Below, in pieces: positions 1 through 8,164 of a stretch of 64,000 nt of DNA. The notes below the pieces were generated by a model. The model searched no databases and was not told where the DNA came from. It was given only the letters and a program-made list of their open reading frames with translations. The translations under genes and the position numbers were made by a program. Numbering within the stretch: the stretch's first letter is position 1; the number at the start of each line of letters is the position of its first letter. The stretch lies in NCBI RefSeq assembly GCF_007993935.1, contig NZ_VITY01000011.1:248001-312000 (forward strand), given 5' to 3'. This DNA is from Bradyrhizobium macuxiense (GTDB lineage Bacteria > Pseudomonadota > Alphaproteobacteria > Rhizobiales > Xanthobacteraceae).

Positions 1-357
1 ATGACCCTAACGGCATGGCGCTACGCAGATCCCGCTGGCTTTCTTGCATATATGAGGCAGCGTGGCCCGTACAGCCGGCGGGCTCACGCGCTGTGCGTCT
101 CGCTGATCTCTGACGTAGGCGGTCTTGTCGGCGGCTATCCGGGGCTCGAAACAATCCGTAAGCTGCCAAGTTTCGCGGATGCAATTGCATTCGTTCCAGT
201 GGGTCAAAACCTGGTTCCGACGACCGATTTGGCGTCCACACCGGGGATCGTGTACCTAGTGAACAACGACTTGACCCAGCTTGAGAGTGACTATCTCAAG
301 TTGCGCGCAATGCGGATGGACCAGGTATTCGATCTGGCGAGCCTGGGTCAGACCTAA
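1..357 (+). CDS. C-terminal part of an ATP-grasp-type ligase (5' end probably outside window)
   Basis: The frame is open from the first base, so the ATG at position 1 is probably internal and the gene begins upstream. The 118 visible residues contain GGYPGLETIRKLPSF, then a PVGQ..VPTTDL stretch and a G-I-V-Y-L-V-N-N-D turn. This order resembles the last lobe of biotin-carboxylase-like ATP-grasp ligases, where the nucleotide-binding lobe precedes a small C-terminal domain. It ends directly before the ATG of the glutamine-synthetase-like gene (TAA then ATG), so the two are likely cotranscribed and may act in one amide- or peptide-forming pathway. The family call rests on weak similarity; substrate unknown. 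Confidence 0.5.
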   Translation: MTLTAWRYADPAGFLAYMRQRGPYSRRAHALCVSLISDVGGLVGGYPGLETIRKLPSFADAIAFVPVGQNLVPTTDLASTPGIVYLVNNDLTQLESDYLKLRAMRMDQVFDLASLGQT

Positions 358-1689
358 ATGCCAAGCGAAATCGGGATGACTGGCGTGAATGCGGCTCGCG
401 TGGCGGTGGCTGGAGTGTGCGACTTTGACGGCGTCCTTCGAGGGAAGCATGTCGTGGCAGAGGATCTTTCGAATGGAGACAAAATCGTCAGATTCTCTGA
501 AGCCGTGCTTGCCTGGGATTGTTCGGACCGGGTGATACCAGCGAGTTTTACCAAGAAGCCGCCATCAGCATTCGGAGATGCAGACCTGCGCATTCTATCG
601 CGCACCGGTCGTCCTGTGTCTAATCGGCGGGATCTCTACCTGGCTGAGTTTGCGGGAGCCCATGAGAACATCTGCCCGCGTGGTGTTCTGCGTAAGGTCC
701 TAAGAAGAGCAGCTGACCATGGATATAGCTGTACTGCAGCGTTCGAGTTTGAGTTTATGCTTTTCAAGGAGAGCGCCGAGACCGTCGATAATAAGCCCTT
801 TGATCAATGGGCCCCTTTGACGCTTGGACCATTCGGTTACTCACTGACGCGGACCATTGCGAACGAAGAGCTGTTCGACGAGATCCTGGCGTTGTGCGAA
901 AAGGCTAGAATGCCTCTGAGTGGGCTCCATCTTGAAACCGGGCCCGGCGTGATTGAGGCTTCGCTGCATCATTGTGATGCTCTGGACGCTGCTGATCGAG
1001 CCGTCATATTCAAGTCGATGATAAAATCGTGGGCGCAGACGAGAGGGATGACGGCCACGTTTATGGCCAAAGTTTCTGAGAATTGGCCGGGTCAGTCGGG
1101 ACATATTCACATCTCAATGTCGTCTGATGGCAAGAATGCGTTCTACGACAGCGAGACGAGGTCGAACATCTCAGAAACGATGGGCCAATTCATTGGCGGA
1201 CAGCTGAAGTACATGACAGACTTTTGCGTGCTGGCCGCGCCTAACGTGAATAGCTATAAAAGACTGGTGGCGGGGTATTGGGCTCCAATCGGCCCAAGCT
1301 GGGGAGTCGACAATCGCTCCTGTGCAGTGCGGGTCATCCCGGGAGGCCCGGATGCGCATCACCTTGAGTACAGACTGAGTGGCGCAGATGTGAATCCATA
1401 TCTCGCCCTCGCGTGCGCCCTCGGCTCCGGCATTCTGGGAATTGAAGAGGATGCTGACTTAGCAGCTCCGTTTGTTGGTGATGCAAGCGAGGAAAATGCG
1501 CCTTCCTTCGGGCGGCTTCCCCATCATTTATTAGAGGCGACAAGTCGGTTTGCGCGATCTCGGAAGGCCATCGATCTTTTTGGAGATAGGTTTGTCGAAG
1601 CCTTCTCGTGCTCCCGCCGTTGGGAGTGGGAAGCCGTTCAACATCGAGTCACTGACTTTGAGCGCCAACGGTACTTCGAGATCATTTAG
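358..1689 (+). CDS. Glutamine synthetase-like ligase (gamma-glutamyl amide-forming type)
   Basis: A 443-residue protein of the glutamine synthetase superfamily, which couples ATP hydrolysis to joining glutamate (or a similar acid) with ammonia or an amine. Visible family motifs, in order: EFEFMLF near residue 130, ETGPGVIEAS (the GPG-x-x-E site), GQSGHIHISM (ATP-site histidines), NSYKRL then WGVDNRSCAVRV (substrate arginine loop), and GADVNPYLALACAL. Its length is near that of GS-like gamma-glutamylputrescine or gamma-glutamylmethylamide synthetases. It lacks the Tyr-adenylylation surroundings of housekeeping GlnA as far as I can tell. It starts immediately after the ATP-grasp-like gene. The family is secure; the amine substrate is not determinable here. 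Confidence 0.85.
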   Translation: MPSEIGMTGVNAARVAVAGVCDFDGVLRGKHVVAEDLSNGDKIVRFSEAVLAWDCSDRVIPASFTKKPPSAFGDADLRILSRTGRPVSNRRDLYLAEFAGAHENICPRGVLRKVLRRAADHGYSCTAAFEFEFMLFKESAETVDNKPFDQWAPLTLGPFGYSLTRTIANEELFDEILALCEKARMPLSGLHLETGPGVIEASLHHCDALDAADRAVIFKSMIKSWAQTRGMTATFMAKVSENWPGQSGHIHISMSSDGKNAFYDSETRSNISETMGQFIGGQLKYMTDFCVLAAPNVNSYKRLVAGYWAPIGPSWGVDNRSCAVRVIPGGPDAHHLEYRLSGADVNPYLALACALGSGILGIEEDADLAAPFVGDASEENAPSFGRLPHHLLEATSRFARSRKAIDLFGDRFVEAFSCSRRWEWEAVQHRVTDFERQRYFEII

Positions 1690-1960
1690 CGTCACAAGCC
1701 CTTACGGTCGCGTTCGTCGACAACATCCGTGGCGGCGCCGCGGATGCCGGCGAAGAACTCAAGCCAGGCGACTGCCTGCCTCCGGTGCCGATCTCTCCGT
1801 GGCGTAGAAAGTCGCCCTCGGAGGCGATACCCTTGAGTGAGCCGTTTTCATCCAGGACCGGAAAGCCCGCTGGATCTCCTCCATCAACGCAGCGTGCGGC
1901 GACGCTGTTTTGATCCACCTCATCTGGATCCGGAGCCGACGATTTTGCCGCGAAACCCTG
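1690..1960 (-). pseudogene. Decayed CBS-domain gene (paralogue of the CBS-BON gene at 4516)
   Basis: On the minus strand a short frame reads GFPVLDENGSLKGIASEG followed by DFLRHGEIGTGGR. This lines up with GLPVVDSRGKLLGIVSES and DFLRRTEIGTQRR of the intact CBS-BON protein 2.8 kb away. After GTGGR the similarity jumps to another frame (AVAWLEFFAGIRGAATDV, matching PRWLQFFMGPGWAAEEF), so there is a frameshift. The N-terminal CBS start, the second CBS domain and the BON domain are missing. It lies between the GS-like gene and fixJ. Confidence 0.6.
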
Positions 1961-1983
1961 AATGAATCGGTCTCAACCGAGTT

Positions 1984-2589
1984 CTAGAGCCCGGCAGCGA
2001 TCGCGATCCGCATCAGCTCCGACATGCTGCGCACATTGGTCTTGGCCATCAGGTTTGCGCGGTAGACCTCGACCGTGCGCGGGCTGATGCCAAGCTCGTG
2101 GGCAATCACCTTGTTGATCTTGCCGGCCACCAGCCCCCGCAGAACATCACGTTCACGTGGCGAGAGGTCTGCCAGGCGGCCTTCGGCGTCGCGTCTGGCC
2201 GCACCATCAGCCGGTTCTAACTGCGCTTGCAAGGCTCCTCGAATTGCACGCAGCAGCGCCTCGTCCTCGAAGGGTTTTTCGATGAAGTCGACCGCGCCAG
2301 CCTTCATCGCTTCCACCGCAAGCGCGACGTCGCCGTGGCCGGTCATCAGGATGACGGGGTAGGCTGTGCCGTCGGCCTTGAGCTCGCGGACCAGCTCAAG
2401 GCCGCTCATGCCAGGCATGCGGATGTCGGATATGACGCAGTCGACTTTATAGTCCGCGAAATGATGAAGGAAATCGGCTGCCGTCTCATAGGTCGCAACG
2501 GAGAAACCGTTAACGTCGAGCAGGAAGGCGAGCGAATCCCGCATCGCCTGGTCGTCGTCGATCACCAGGATTGTGCGTCGCGCAGTCAT
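1984..2589 (-). CDS. fixJ: FixJ response regulator of microaerobic and nitrogen-fixation genes
   Basis: A 201-residue two-component regulator. An N-terminal receiver domain (about residues 1-120) has the acidic pair IDDD, the phospho-acceptor Asp in CVISDIRMPG, the switch Thr in ILMTGHGD and the Lys in FIEKPF. A C-terminal LuxR/FixJ helix-turn-helix follows (LSPRERDVLRGLVAGK, then ISPRTVEVYRANLMAK). In rhizobia, phosphorylated FixJ activates fixK under low oxygen. The start overlaps the fixL stop by four bases, so the two are translationally coupled. No fixK gene lies in this window, but several FixK-type boxes do. Confidence 0.95.
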   Translation of the reverse strand: MTARRTILVIDDDQAMRDSLAFLLDVNGFSVATYETAADFLHHFADYKVDCVISDIRMPGMSGLELVRELKADGTAYPVILMTGHGDVALAVEAMKAGAVDFIEKPFEDEALLRAIRGALQAQLEPADGAARRDAEGRLADLSPRERDVLRGLVAGKINKVIAHELGISPRTVEVYRANLMAKTNVRSMSELMRIAIAAGL

Positions 2590-4016
2590 ACCTCTTCTCC
2601 GGCCTCCGCAAAGGGAAGGGTGAACTGAAAGATCGTGCCGCCGACCGCATTTGGCAACGCGTCGATGTGACCACCGTGGGATTCGACGATGGTCCGGCAG
2701 ATTGACAGGCCGACGCCCATACCATGTTCCTTTGTCGTGACAAAAGGTTGGAACAGGCGCTCGACGATGGCGGGACTAATCCCGGGGCCGGTGTCAGCGA
2801 TGGTAAATATCGCGGCGCTGTCGGTCTTGGCGACGCCGACAGTCAATTCGCGACGCGCGGTGCTGGCCATTGCCTCGATCGCATTGCGGACCAGGTTCAG
2901 CACGACCTGCTGGATCTGGATCTTGTCGACGATGATCGAACGTATGTCCCGGTCGCTGCGGATGGCGACCCGGATACCCTGCTCCTTGGCGCCGAGCAAC
3001 GCGAGTGCGACCGCTTCTTCGAGCAGTGTGACCGGACTTTCCAGCGAAGGTTGTGTTTCGCCTTTGGCGACGAATTGGCGGAGACGCTTGATGATGTCTC
3101 CGGCCCTTAGCGCCTGCTCCGCAGCGCGATCAAGGGCGTCGCGCATTCTTGTGATATCGAGCGTCTCTGCTGCCATGAGCGTTCTTGCGCCGCGCATGTA
3201 GTTTGTGATGGCCGAGAGCGGCTGGTTGATCTCATGCGCTATGGACGACGCCATCTCGCCCATCGCGGTCAATCGCGATACATGCACCAGTTCGGATTGC
3301 AATTCCTGCAGCCTGCGTTCCTGAGCGCGCCGCTCGGTGAGATCGCGCACAAAGCCGGTGAAGAAGCGCTCGCCGCGCGCCTTGGCCTCGCCGACGGCGA
3401 GTTCCATCGGAAAGGTCGAGCCATCGCTCCGCTCACCGACCACGATTCGGCCGATGCCGATGATGCGACGTTCCCCGGTGCTCAGATAACGTTCGAGATA
3501 CCGGTCGTGCTCGTCGCGATAGGGCTGTGGCATCAGACTCGATACGTTCTTTCCGACAATCTGGTCCGGCGACCAGCCGAACAGGCGCTCGGCTGCAGCG
3601 CTGAACGAGCGAATGATGCCGCGATCGTCTATCACAATCATGGCGTCGGGCACTGTATTGAGGATCGACTGCAGATGGGCCTGACGGTCACCGGCCTGCT
3701 TCGAGTCCCGCAGCAGCCGATCGCCCATGAAACCAAGGATGGGGCCAAGTATCGCGAAACATGCGATATCGATCATGTTCGCGGGATCGGTAACAAGGTC
3801 CCTTCCTCGGGATTCGGCGCTGATGCCGAGGCAGAGCAGGGTGGCAAGAAGCGCGGGGCCGCGGCCGCCGGCGAAAGTGGCAAAGAGCACGACCGGAACG
3901 TAGATAATCGTGAATGTTCGGTCTTCGAGGTAACGGTCCAGTGCCGCGTGCAAAATAAAGACAAGTGCGGCTGCGGCCGCTGCAGTGCCATAGCGATACC
4001 AGATGCGGTCGGACAT
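2586..4016 (-). CDS. fixL: FixL oxygen-sensing histidine kinase (haem PAS)
   Basis: A 476-residue sensor kinase. The N-terminus has several hydrophobic helices (to about residue 105), then a PAS domain (about 115-240) with the FixL haem signature: PYRDEHDRYLERY, holding the proximal His candidate, and RRIIGIGRIVVGERSDGSTF, holding the Arg that contacts bound oxygen in FixL proteins. The kinase core has H-box MASSIAHEINQPLSAI, N-box LVLNLVRNAIEAM (as QQVVLNLVRNAIEAM), G1 IADTGPGIS and G2 GMGVGLSICRTIV. Oxygen binding to haem is known to inhibit FixL autokinase. It is upstream of and overlapping fixJ. The 498 bases between its start and the CBS-BON gene hold the divergent promoters. Confidence 0.95.
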   Translation of the reverse strand: MSDRIWYRYGTAAAAAALVFILHAALDRYLEDRTFTIIYVPVVLFATFAGGRGPALLATLLCLGISAESRGRDLVTDPANMIDIACFAILGPILGFMGDRLLRDSKQAGDRQAHLQSILNTVPDAMIVIDDRGIIRSFSAAAERLFGWSPDQIVGKNVSSLMPQPYRDEHDRYLERYLSTGERRIIGIGRIVVGERSDGSTFPMELAVGEAKARGERFFTGFVRDLTERRAQERRLQELQSELVHVSRLTAMGEMASSIAHEINQPLSAITNYMRGARTLMAAETLDITRMRDALDRAAEQALRAGDIIKRLRQFVAKGETQPSLESPVTLLEEAVALALLGAKEQGIRVAIRSDRDIRSIIVDKIQIQQVVLNLVRNAIEAMASTARRELTVGVAKTDSAAIFTIADTGPGISPAIVERLFQPFVTTKEHGMGVGLSICRTIVESHGGHIDALPNAVGGTIFQFTLPFAEAGEEV

Positions 4017-4413
4017 TCGTCTCCGGGGCGAGCCTTACATTTCTCCGACAGTACAACGTTCGGGCGCGCCGAGCCACCCGTCGCTGAGCATGCGCGAGCT
4101 CTCACTTCAGCGAAGGCATGCCAGGCCGCGTTACCTGACCCAGACGCGCCAATGGGTCGGCTGCATCGCGATGCGCTCTCGGGTCTCCCGCCTTCGCCCA
4201 GCCGCCGACAACACGACGGCAGGGGGGGTGTGGATGGCGTTACCCTCGAAGACGGCCAACTCTAGGTCGCGATCAAAGGGGCGGACTCAATCCGCTCCGT
4301 CGGCCTCGATTCGTGGCGGAAGCAGGCGCTAGGTGCAGAGCGCAATGATGTCCGATCCGATCTCGTTGCCTTAAGTATCGGTCTCAGTCTCGCCTGCAAT
4401 CGGTTGCAGTACC

Positions 4414-4427
4414 TTGATGCAGGTCAA
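4414..4427 (+). promoter_or_regulatory. FixK/FNR-type box 1 upstream of the CBS-BON gene
   Basis: Sequence TTGATGCAGGTCAA, a perfect TTGA-N6-TCAA dyad. It is the upstream member of a tandem pair, 34 bases before the second box, centred about 95 bases before the ATG at 4516. This matches the binding consensus of FixK2/FNR-class activators. Confidence 0.75.
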
Positions 4428-4447
4428 ACCGATACGTGGTTCCGAGG

Positions 4448-4461
4448 TTGAGGCAAATCAA
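4448..4461 (+). promoter_or_regulatory. FixK/FNR-type box 2 upstream of the CBS-BON gene
   Basis: Sequence TTGAGGCAAATCAA, a second perfect TTGA-N6-TCAA dyad. Its centre is about 61 bases before the ATG at 4516. A class II activator site centred near -41.5 would put the transcript start roughly 20 bases before the ATG, so this is probably the activating site of the CBS-BON gene. Confidence 0.78.
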
Positions 4462-4515
4462 GGCAGCTGACGTCGCGTGGTGCGAATCTGCGAAAGTCGA
4501 AGGGAGAAATGGCAA

Positions 4516-5265
4516 ATGCGCGCGCATCAGATCATGACGAGGAATGTCATCACTGTGGGGGCTAATACCTCGATCCTCGACGCAGCGACGCTCATGATGA
4601 ACCATCATATCAGCGGGCTTCCGGTGGTCGATAGCCGCGGCAAGCTGCTTGGCATTGTCTCGGAAAGCGACTTTCTACGGCGAACCGAGATCGGCACCCA
4701 ACGTCGGCGTCCCCGTTGGCTGCAATTCTTTATGGGTCCGGGCTGGGCGGCTGAAGAGTTCCTGCACGAAAGAGGCCGCAGGGTCGGCGCTGTCATGTCG
4801 GTCGACCCGGTCACGGTGACGGAACAAACGCCATTGCAGGACCTGGTGGGGTTGATGGAAAAGAAGCGGATCAAGCGCGTGCCGGTGATGCGCGACGGCC
4901 ACCTTGTTGGTATCGTCACGCATGCGGATCTATTGCGCGCGGTCGCTGCAATCGCTCACGAAATCCCGGATCCTACGGCGGACGATCAGCATATCCATGA
5001 TCGTATTGTGCGTTCGCTCGAGGCTCCGGACTGGCGTCCGCTCGGCCTGCAGGTATCGGTGCGCAACGGCATCGTACATTTGCGGGGTATCATCACCGAC
5101 GAGCGTGCAAGACAGGCGGCCATCGCCGCCGCGGAGAACGTCTTCGGCGTCAAGGGCGTGCACGACCATCTTTGCTATGTCGATACGTATTCCGGCTTCT
5201 ATATCCAATCTGCCGAAGATGAGAAATTGGCCTCCGCCGAAGCGACGAAGCAGAGGGCAGAATGA
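4516..5265 (+). CDS. CBS-pair and BON domain protein, FixK-box controlled
   Basis: A 249-residue protein. Two CBS motifs (about 1-60 and 95-145) contain MTRNVITVGANTSILDAA with SGLPVVDSRGKLLGIVSE, and VMSVDPVTVTEQTPLQDL with RVPVMRDGHLVGIVTHAD. A BON-type domain follows (about 155-225, VSVRNGIVHLRGIITDERAR). CBS pairs usually bind adenylates; BON domains associate with membranes or ligands. An upstream in-frame start at 4477 is possible, but AGGGAGA at 4501-4507 is well placed for the ATG at 4516. Two FixK-type boxes precede it, so microaerobic induction is expected. A decayed paralogue sits at 1690-1960. It overlaps a small membrane gene by four bases. Confidence 0.85.
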   Translation: MRAHQIMTRNVITVGANTSILDAATLMMNHHISGLPVVDSRGKLLGIVSESDFLRRTEIGTQRRRPRWLQFFMGPGWAAEEFLHERGRRVGAVMSVDPVTVTEQTPLQDLVGLMEKKRIKRVPVMRDGHLVGIVTHADLLRAVAAIAHEIPDPTADDQHIHDRIVRSLEAPDWRPLGLQVSVRNGIVHLRGIITDERARQAAIAAAENVFGVKGVHDHLCYVDTYSGFYIQSAEDEKLASAEATKQRAE

Positions 5266-5435
5266 TCGCGCGCGTCGGGCAGCTGCTGCTCGGTCTGTCG
5301 TTGCTCATTGCGGCAGCCGCGATCACCACAGAAGCTCCGGACATTGGTTTGATCGCAACGCTGGTCACAATCTGTGTGATTGTCGGCTTTGCTGTCGCGG
5401 TGGCGGGCTGGACCATCGGCCGCGACACCGCGTGA
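5262..5435 (+). CDS. 57-residue two-helix membrane protein, coupled to the CBS-BON gene
   Basis: Its ATG (5262) overlaps the TGA of the CBS-BON gene in an ATGA arrangement, typical of translational coupling. The 57-residue product begins MIARVGQLLLGLSLLIAAAA and has a second hydrophobic run (IATLVTICVIVGFAVAVAGW) ending in TIGRDTA, so two membrane helices are likely. No family was recognised. Co-expression with the CBS-BON gene under the tandem FixK boxes suggests a role in the microaerobic membrane. Confidence 0.6.
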   Translation: MIARVGQLLLGLSLLIAAAAITTEAPDIGLIATLVTICVIVGFAVAVAGWTIGRDTA

Positions 5436-5459
5436 GCGTAACTCATTTACCGCGCTATG

Positions 5460-5473
5460 TTGCGTCAGATCAA
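5460..5473 (+). promoter_or_regulatory. Imperfect FixK/FNR-type box
   Basis: TTGCGTCAGATCAA: one mismatch in the left half (TTGC for TTGA), perfect right half TCAA. It ends 62 bases before the ATG of the small gene at 5536. Imperfect TTGC half-sites are tolerated by FixK2-type regulators. It is the best candidate activator site upstream of the run leading to fixNOQP. Confidence 0.5.
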
Positions 5474-5535
5474 AGTGGGCGCCCCAGGATTGGACAATAT
5501 GCGCAAAGCAACGAACTAGCCCACCAGAGGGTGCC

Positions 5536-5763
5536 ATGCCATCATTTGACGTCCGTTTCATAAAGACGGTTTGCGACGATACCGGCCACGAACATCGCGC
5601 TTGTCAGGCGGCGTTCAAGGTCGATGCCAGCTCGCTCACAACGGCCGCGCAACTGGCGGAGGCCGACTTCTGCAGGCAAAAAGGCGTGCGGGACTGGACG
5701 ATCTTTGCCGATTCGATGGAGCTTCGGATGCCTCCAGCTCTGCCGCCGGCCTGGGGCGGCTAG
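5536..5763 (+). CDS. Small conserved-type hypothetical protein (75 aa)
   Basis: Starts MPSFDVRFIKTVCDDTGHEH, preceded by AGAGG at 5526-5530. The protein is short, acidic in the middle (AAQLAEADFCRQKG) and ends MPPALPPAWGG. It has no membrane segment or signal peptide. The position between a FixK-like box and fixNOQP suggests a microaerobic regulon member. I do not recognise the family. Confidence 0.55.
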   Translation: MPSFDVRFIKTVCDDTGHEHRACQAAFKVDASSLTTAAQLAEADFCRQKGVRDWTIFADSMELRMPPALPPAWGG

Positions 5764-5951
5764 GCAGGTATCGTGAGCAGCACTGCTCGCCGCCGCGCGG
5801 GCTGAACGTACCCGGATGGACGACCATCTCCGAAGCCGGAGGGCTTACGTCGCTGGTTGCGGACCGGCATTTTGCAAGCTGGCTCGCAAGTCCCGCTATA
5901 GAGCCTTGGCGTGCAAGGTGTCGCTCCCCCTAGCGTGGTCGCCAACATGCC

Positions 5952-5965
5952 TTCACGAAGATCAA
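5952..5965 (+). promoter_or_regulatory. Weak FixK-like half-site before the gene upstream of fixN
   Basis: TTCACGAAGATCAA keeps the right half TCAA but has TTCA instead of TTGA on the left. It lies 45 bases before the ATG at 6010. Listed only because fixNOQP operons normally have a FixK site nearby and no perfect one is present here. Confidence 0.2.
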
Positions 5966-6009
5966 ACGGCATCCGCGACACGGTTTACGAAAAACCCAAG
6001 GGATGCGAA

Positions 6010-6507
6010 ATGACAAATCGATCAGATAGCAATAGCTCAGCGCAATTCGTGGGTCTCGCCGCACGCTTGCGAGCATTTCTCGCTCGCCGAGACGAATTCG
6101 ATCTAATGACCGCTCGGGAAGTCGATACGATCGCTCAGGAGCTCAATCTTCCCGCGTCGGATCTTCGAGCGCTGGCCCGCGGGCGGGGCTCGCCTGAATT
6201 GCTGAACAAGCGCCTTGAGCATGCAAGCTTGTCAGAAAGAGCGCTCGCTTCGTCCAATAGCGATGTGCTGCGGGATCTGCAGAGGGTGTGTGGCCTCTGT
6301 CGCGAGAAGAGGCGCTGTGCCGCTGACTTGGCGCGGGAAAGGCGAGCCAGTCCGGCCAGGTACTGTCCGAACGAATTGACCTTGACCGCGCTGGGCCGCG
6401 GCGCTGGTGCCAAGCGGCATGGCGACGGAATTGATGCCGATCAAGCGGCTGCCAGCGAGATTGTGGTTTCCATGACGTCGTCGCACCCAAGGAAAGCCTC
6501 CACATGA
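6010..6507 (+). CDS. DUF6455-like small cysteine protein directly before fixN
   Basis: A 165-residue product from the ATG at 6010 (MTNRSDSNSS). A longer frame reaches back to 5911, but its extension looks non-coding. The middle contains LRDLQRVCGLCREKRRCAAD and, later, ASPARYCPNELTLTAL. This four-cysteine C-x2-C-x5-C ... YCPN pattern is typical of DUF6455 proteins common in Bradyrhizobium and relatives, and suggests metal binding. The C-terminal 50 residues look low in structure. Its TGA overlaps the fixN ATG by four bases, so it is coupled to the oxidase operon. Confidence 0.65.
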   Translation: MTNRSDSNSSAQFVGLAARLRAFLARRDEFDLMTAREVDTIAQELNLPASDLRALARGRGSPELLNKRLEHASLSERALASSNSDVLRDLQRVCGLCREKRRCAADLARERRASPARYCPNELTLTALGRGAGAKRHGDGIDADQAAASEIVVSMTSSHPRKAST

Positions 6508-8156
6508 CAAGTCCATCCTCCGTTTCAAAGTCAATGACGATGGGCGAAGCCGGCTTAATGTCGGCTTTCGCGGTCCTTGCCTTCGTTTGCTTTCTTGGCG
6601 CGGCGATGGGGCACGATTCGGCGTTCTCGTTTCACGCGGCGCTTGCTTGCTCTGCGAGCCTGAGTGCCGTGGTCATGATTGGCAATCGCTACCTGGACCG
6701 ACCGGCCGCATTGCCAGCAGCGGAAATTGGTGGTCGCCCCAATTACTATCTTGGACCGATCAAGTTCGCTTCCGCCATGGCGATGTTCTGGGGTATTGCG
6801 GGCTTCACGGTGGGTCTGATCATCGCGATGCAGCTGGCGTGGCCGGCGCTTAACTTCGATCTGCCCTGGACGACATTCGGCCGATTGCGGCCGCTGCACA
6901 CTTCTGCCGTGATCTTCGCGTTCGGCGGCAACGTCCTGATCGCATCTTCGTTCTACGTCGTGCAGAAGACCTGCCGCACGCGGCTAGCAGGCGATCTTGC
7001 GCCCTGGTTCGTCGTGGTCGGCTATAACTTCTTCATCCTGATCGCCGGCACCGGTTATCTGCAGGGCGTCACCCAATCGAAGGAATACGCCGAACCGGAG
7101 TGGTACGCCGACCTTTGGCTGACGATCGTCTGGGTGACATATCTGTTCGTGTTCCTGATGACGCTGGTGAAGCGCAAGGAGCCGCACATCTTCGTCGCGA
7201 ACTGGTTCTATCTGGCGTTCATCATCACGATCGCGGTGCTCCATCTCGGCAACAACCCCGCACTGCCGGTCTCCTTCCTCGGCTCGAAGTCTTACATTGT
7301 TTGGGGGGGCGTGCAGGACGCGATGTTCCAGTGGTGGTACGGGCATAATGCGGTCGGCTTCTTCCTGACCGCAGGCTTCCTGGCGATCATGTACTACTTC
7401 ATCCCGAAGCGGGCGGAGCGCCCGGTGTATTCCTACCGGCTTTCGATCATCCATTTCTGGGCGCTGATCTTCCTCTACATCTGGGCCGGCCCGCATCATC
7501 TGCACTACACGGCACTGCCGGATTGGGCGCAGACGCTCGGCATGACGTTCTCGATCATGCTCTGGATGCCGTCCTGGGGTGGCATGATCAACGGCCTGAT
7601 GACGCTGTCGGGAGCCTGGGACAAGCTGCGTACCGACCCTGTGCTTCGCATGATGGTGGTGTCGGTGGCATTCTACGGCATGTCAACCTTCGAAGGCCCG
7701 ATGATGGCGATCAAGGTGGTCAATTCGCTGAGCCACTACACTGACTGGACCATCGGCCATGTGCATTCGGGAGCGCTGGGCTGGGTCGGCTTCGTCTCTT
7801 TCGGCGCGCTCTACTGCCTGATCCCCTGGCTGTGGAATCGCCAGCTTTACAGTCTGAAGCTCGTCAACTGGCACTTCTGGATCTCGACCATCGGCATCGT
7901 GCTGTACATTTCCGCGATGTGGGTGTCGGGAATCCTGCAGGGCCTGATGTGGCGGGCCTACACCTCGCTCGGCTTCCTTGAATACTCCTTCATCGAGTCC
8001 GTCGAGGCCATGCACCCCTTCTACATCATCCGTGCCGCCGGTGGCGCATTGTTCCTGATCGGCGCCCTGATCATGGCCGTCAATCTCTGGATGACGGTCA
8101 ATGCCGGCAAAGCCAACGAAACCAAGGGCGCCGGCGCCGTCCAGCCTGCCGAATAG
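6504..8156 (+). CDS. ccoN: cbb3-type cytochrome c oxidase subunit I (FixN/CcoN)
   Basis: A 550-residue, strongly hydrophobic catalytic subunit with about 12 or more membrane helices. It carries the haem b and haem b3-CuB site typical of haem-copper oxidases: early His in LRPLHTSAVIFAFGGN, QWWYGHNAVGFFLTAGFLAI with the CuB/helix VI His, AGPHHLHYTALPDWAQ with the His pair, and HWTIGHVHSGALGW-like DWTIGHVHSGALGWVGF. It reduces oxygen to water with very high affinity, powering respiration in microaerobic or nodule cells. First of the fixNOQP operon; its start overlaps the DUF6455-like gene. Confidence 0.97.
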   Translation: MTSPSSVSKSMTMGEAGLMSAFAVLAFVCFLGAAMGHDSAFSFHAALACSASLSAVVMIGNRYLDRPAALPAAEIGGRPNYYLGPIKFASAMAMFWGIAGFTVGLIIAMQLAWPALNFDLPWTTFGRLRPLHTSAVIFAFGGNVLIASSFYVVQKTCRTRLAGDLAPWFVVVGYNFFILIAGTGYLQGVTQSKEYAEPEWYADLWLTIVWVTYLFVFLMTLVKRKEPHIFVANWFYLAFIITIAVLHLGNNPALPVSFLGSKSYIVWGGVQDAMFQWWYGHNAVGFFLTAGFLAIMYYFIPKRAERPVYSYRLSIIHFWALIFLYIWAGPHHLHYTALPDWAQTLGMTFSIMLWMPSWGGMINGLMTLSGAWDKLRTDPVLRMMVVSVAFYGMSTFEGPMMAIKVVNSLSHYTDWTIGHVHSGALGWVGFVSFGALYCLIPWLWNRQLYSLKLVNWHFWISTIGIVLYISAMWVSGILQGLMWRAYTSLGFLEYSFIESVEAMHPFYIIRAAGGALFLIGALIMAVNLWMTVNAGKANETKGAGAVQPAE

Positions 8157-8164
8157 GTCGCGCA

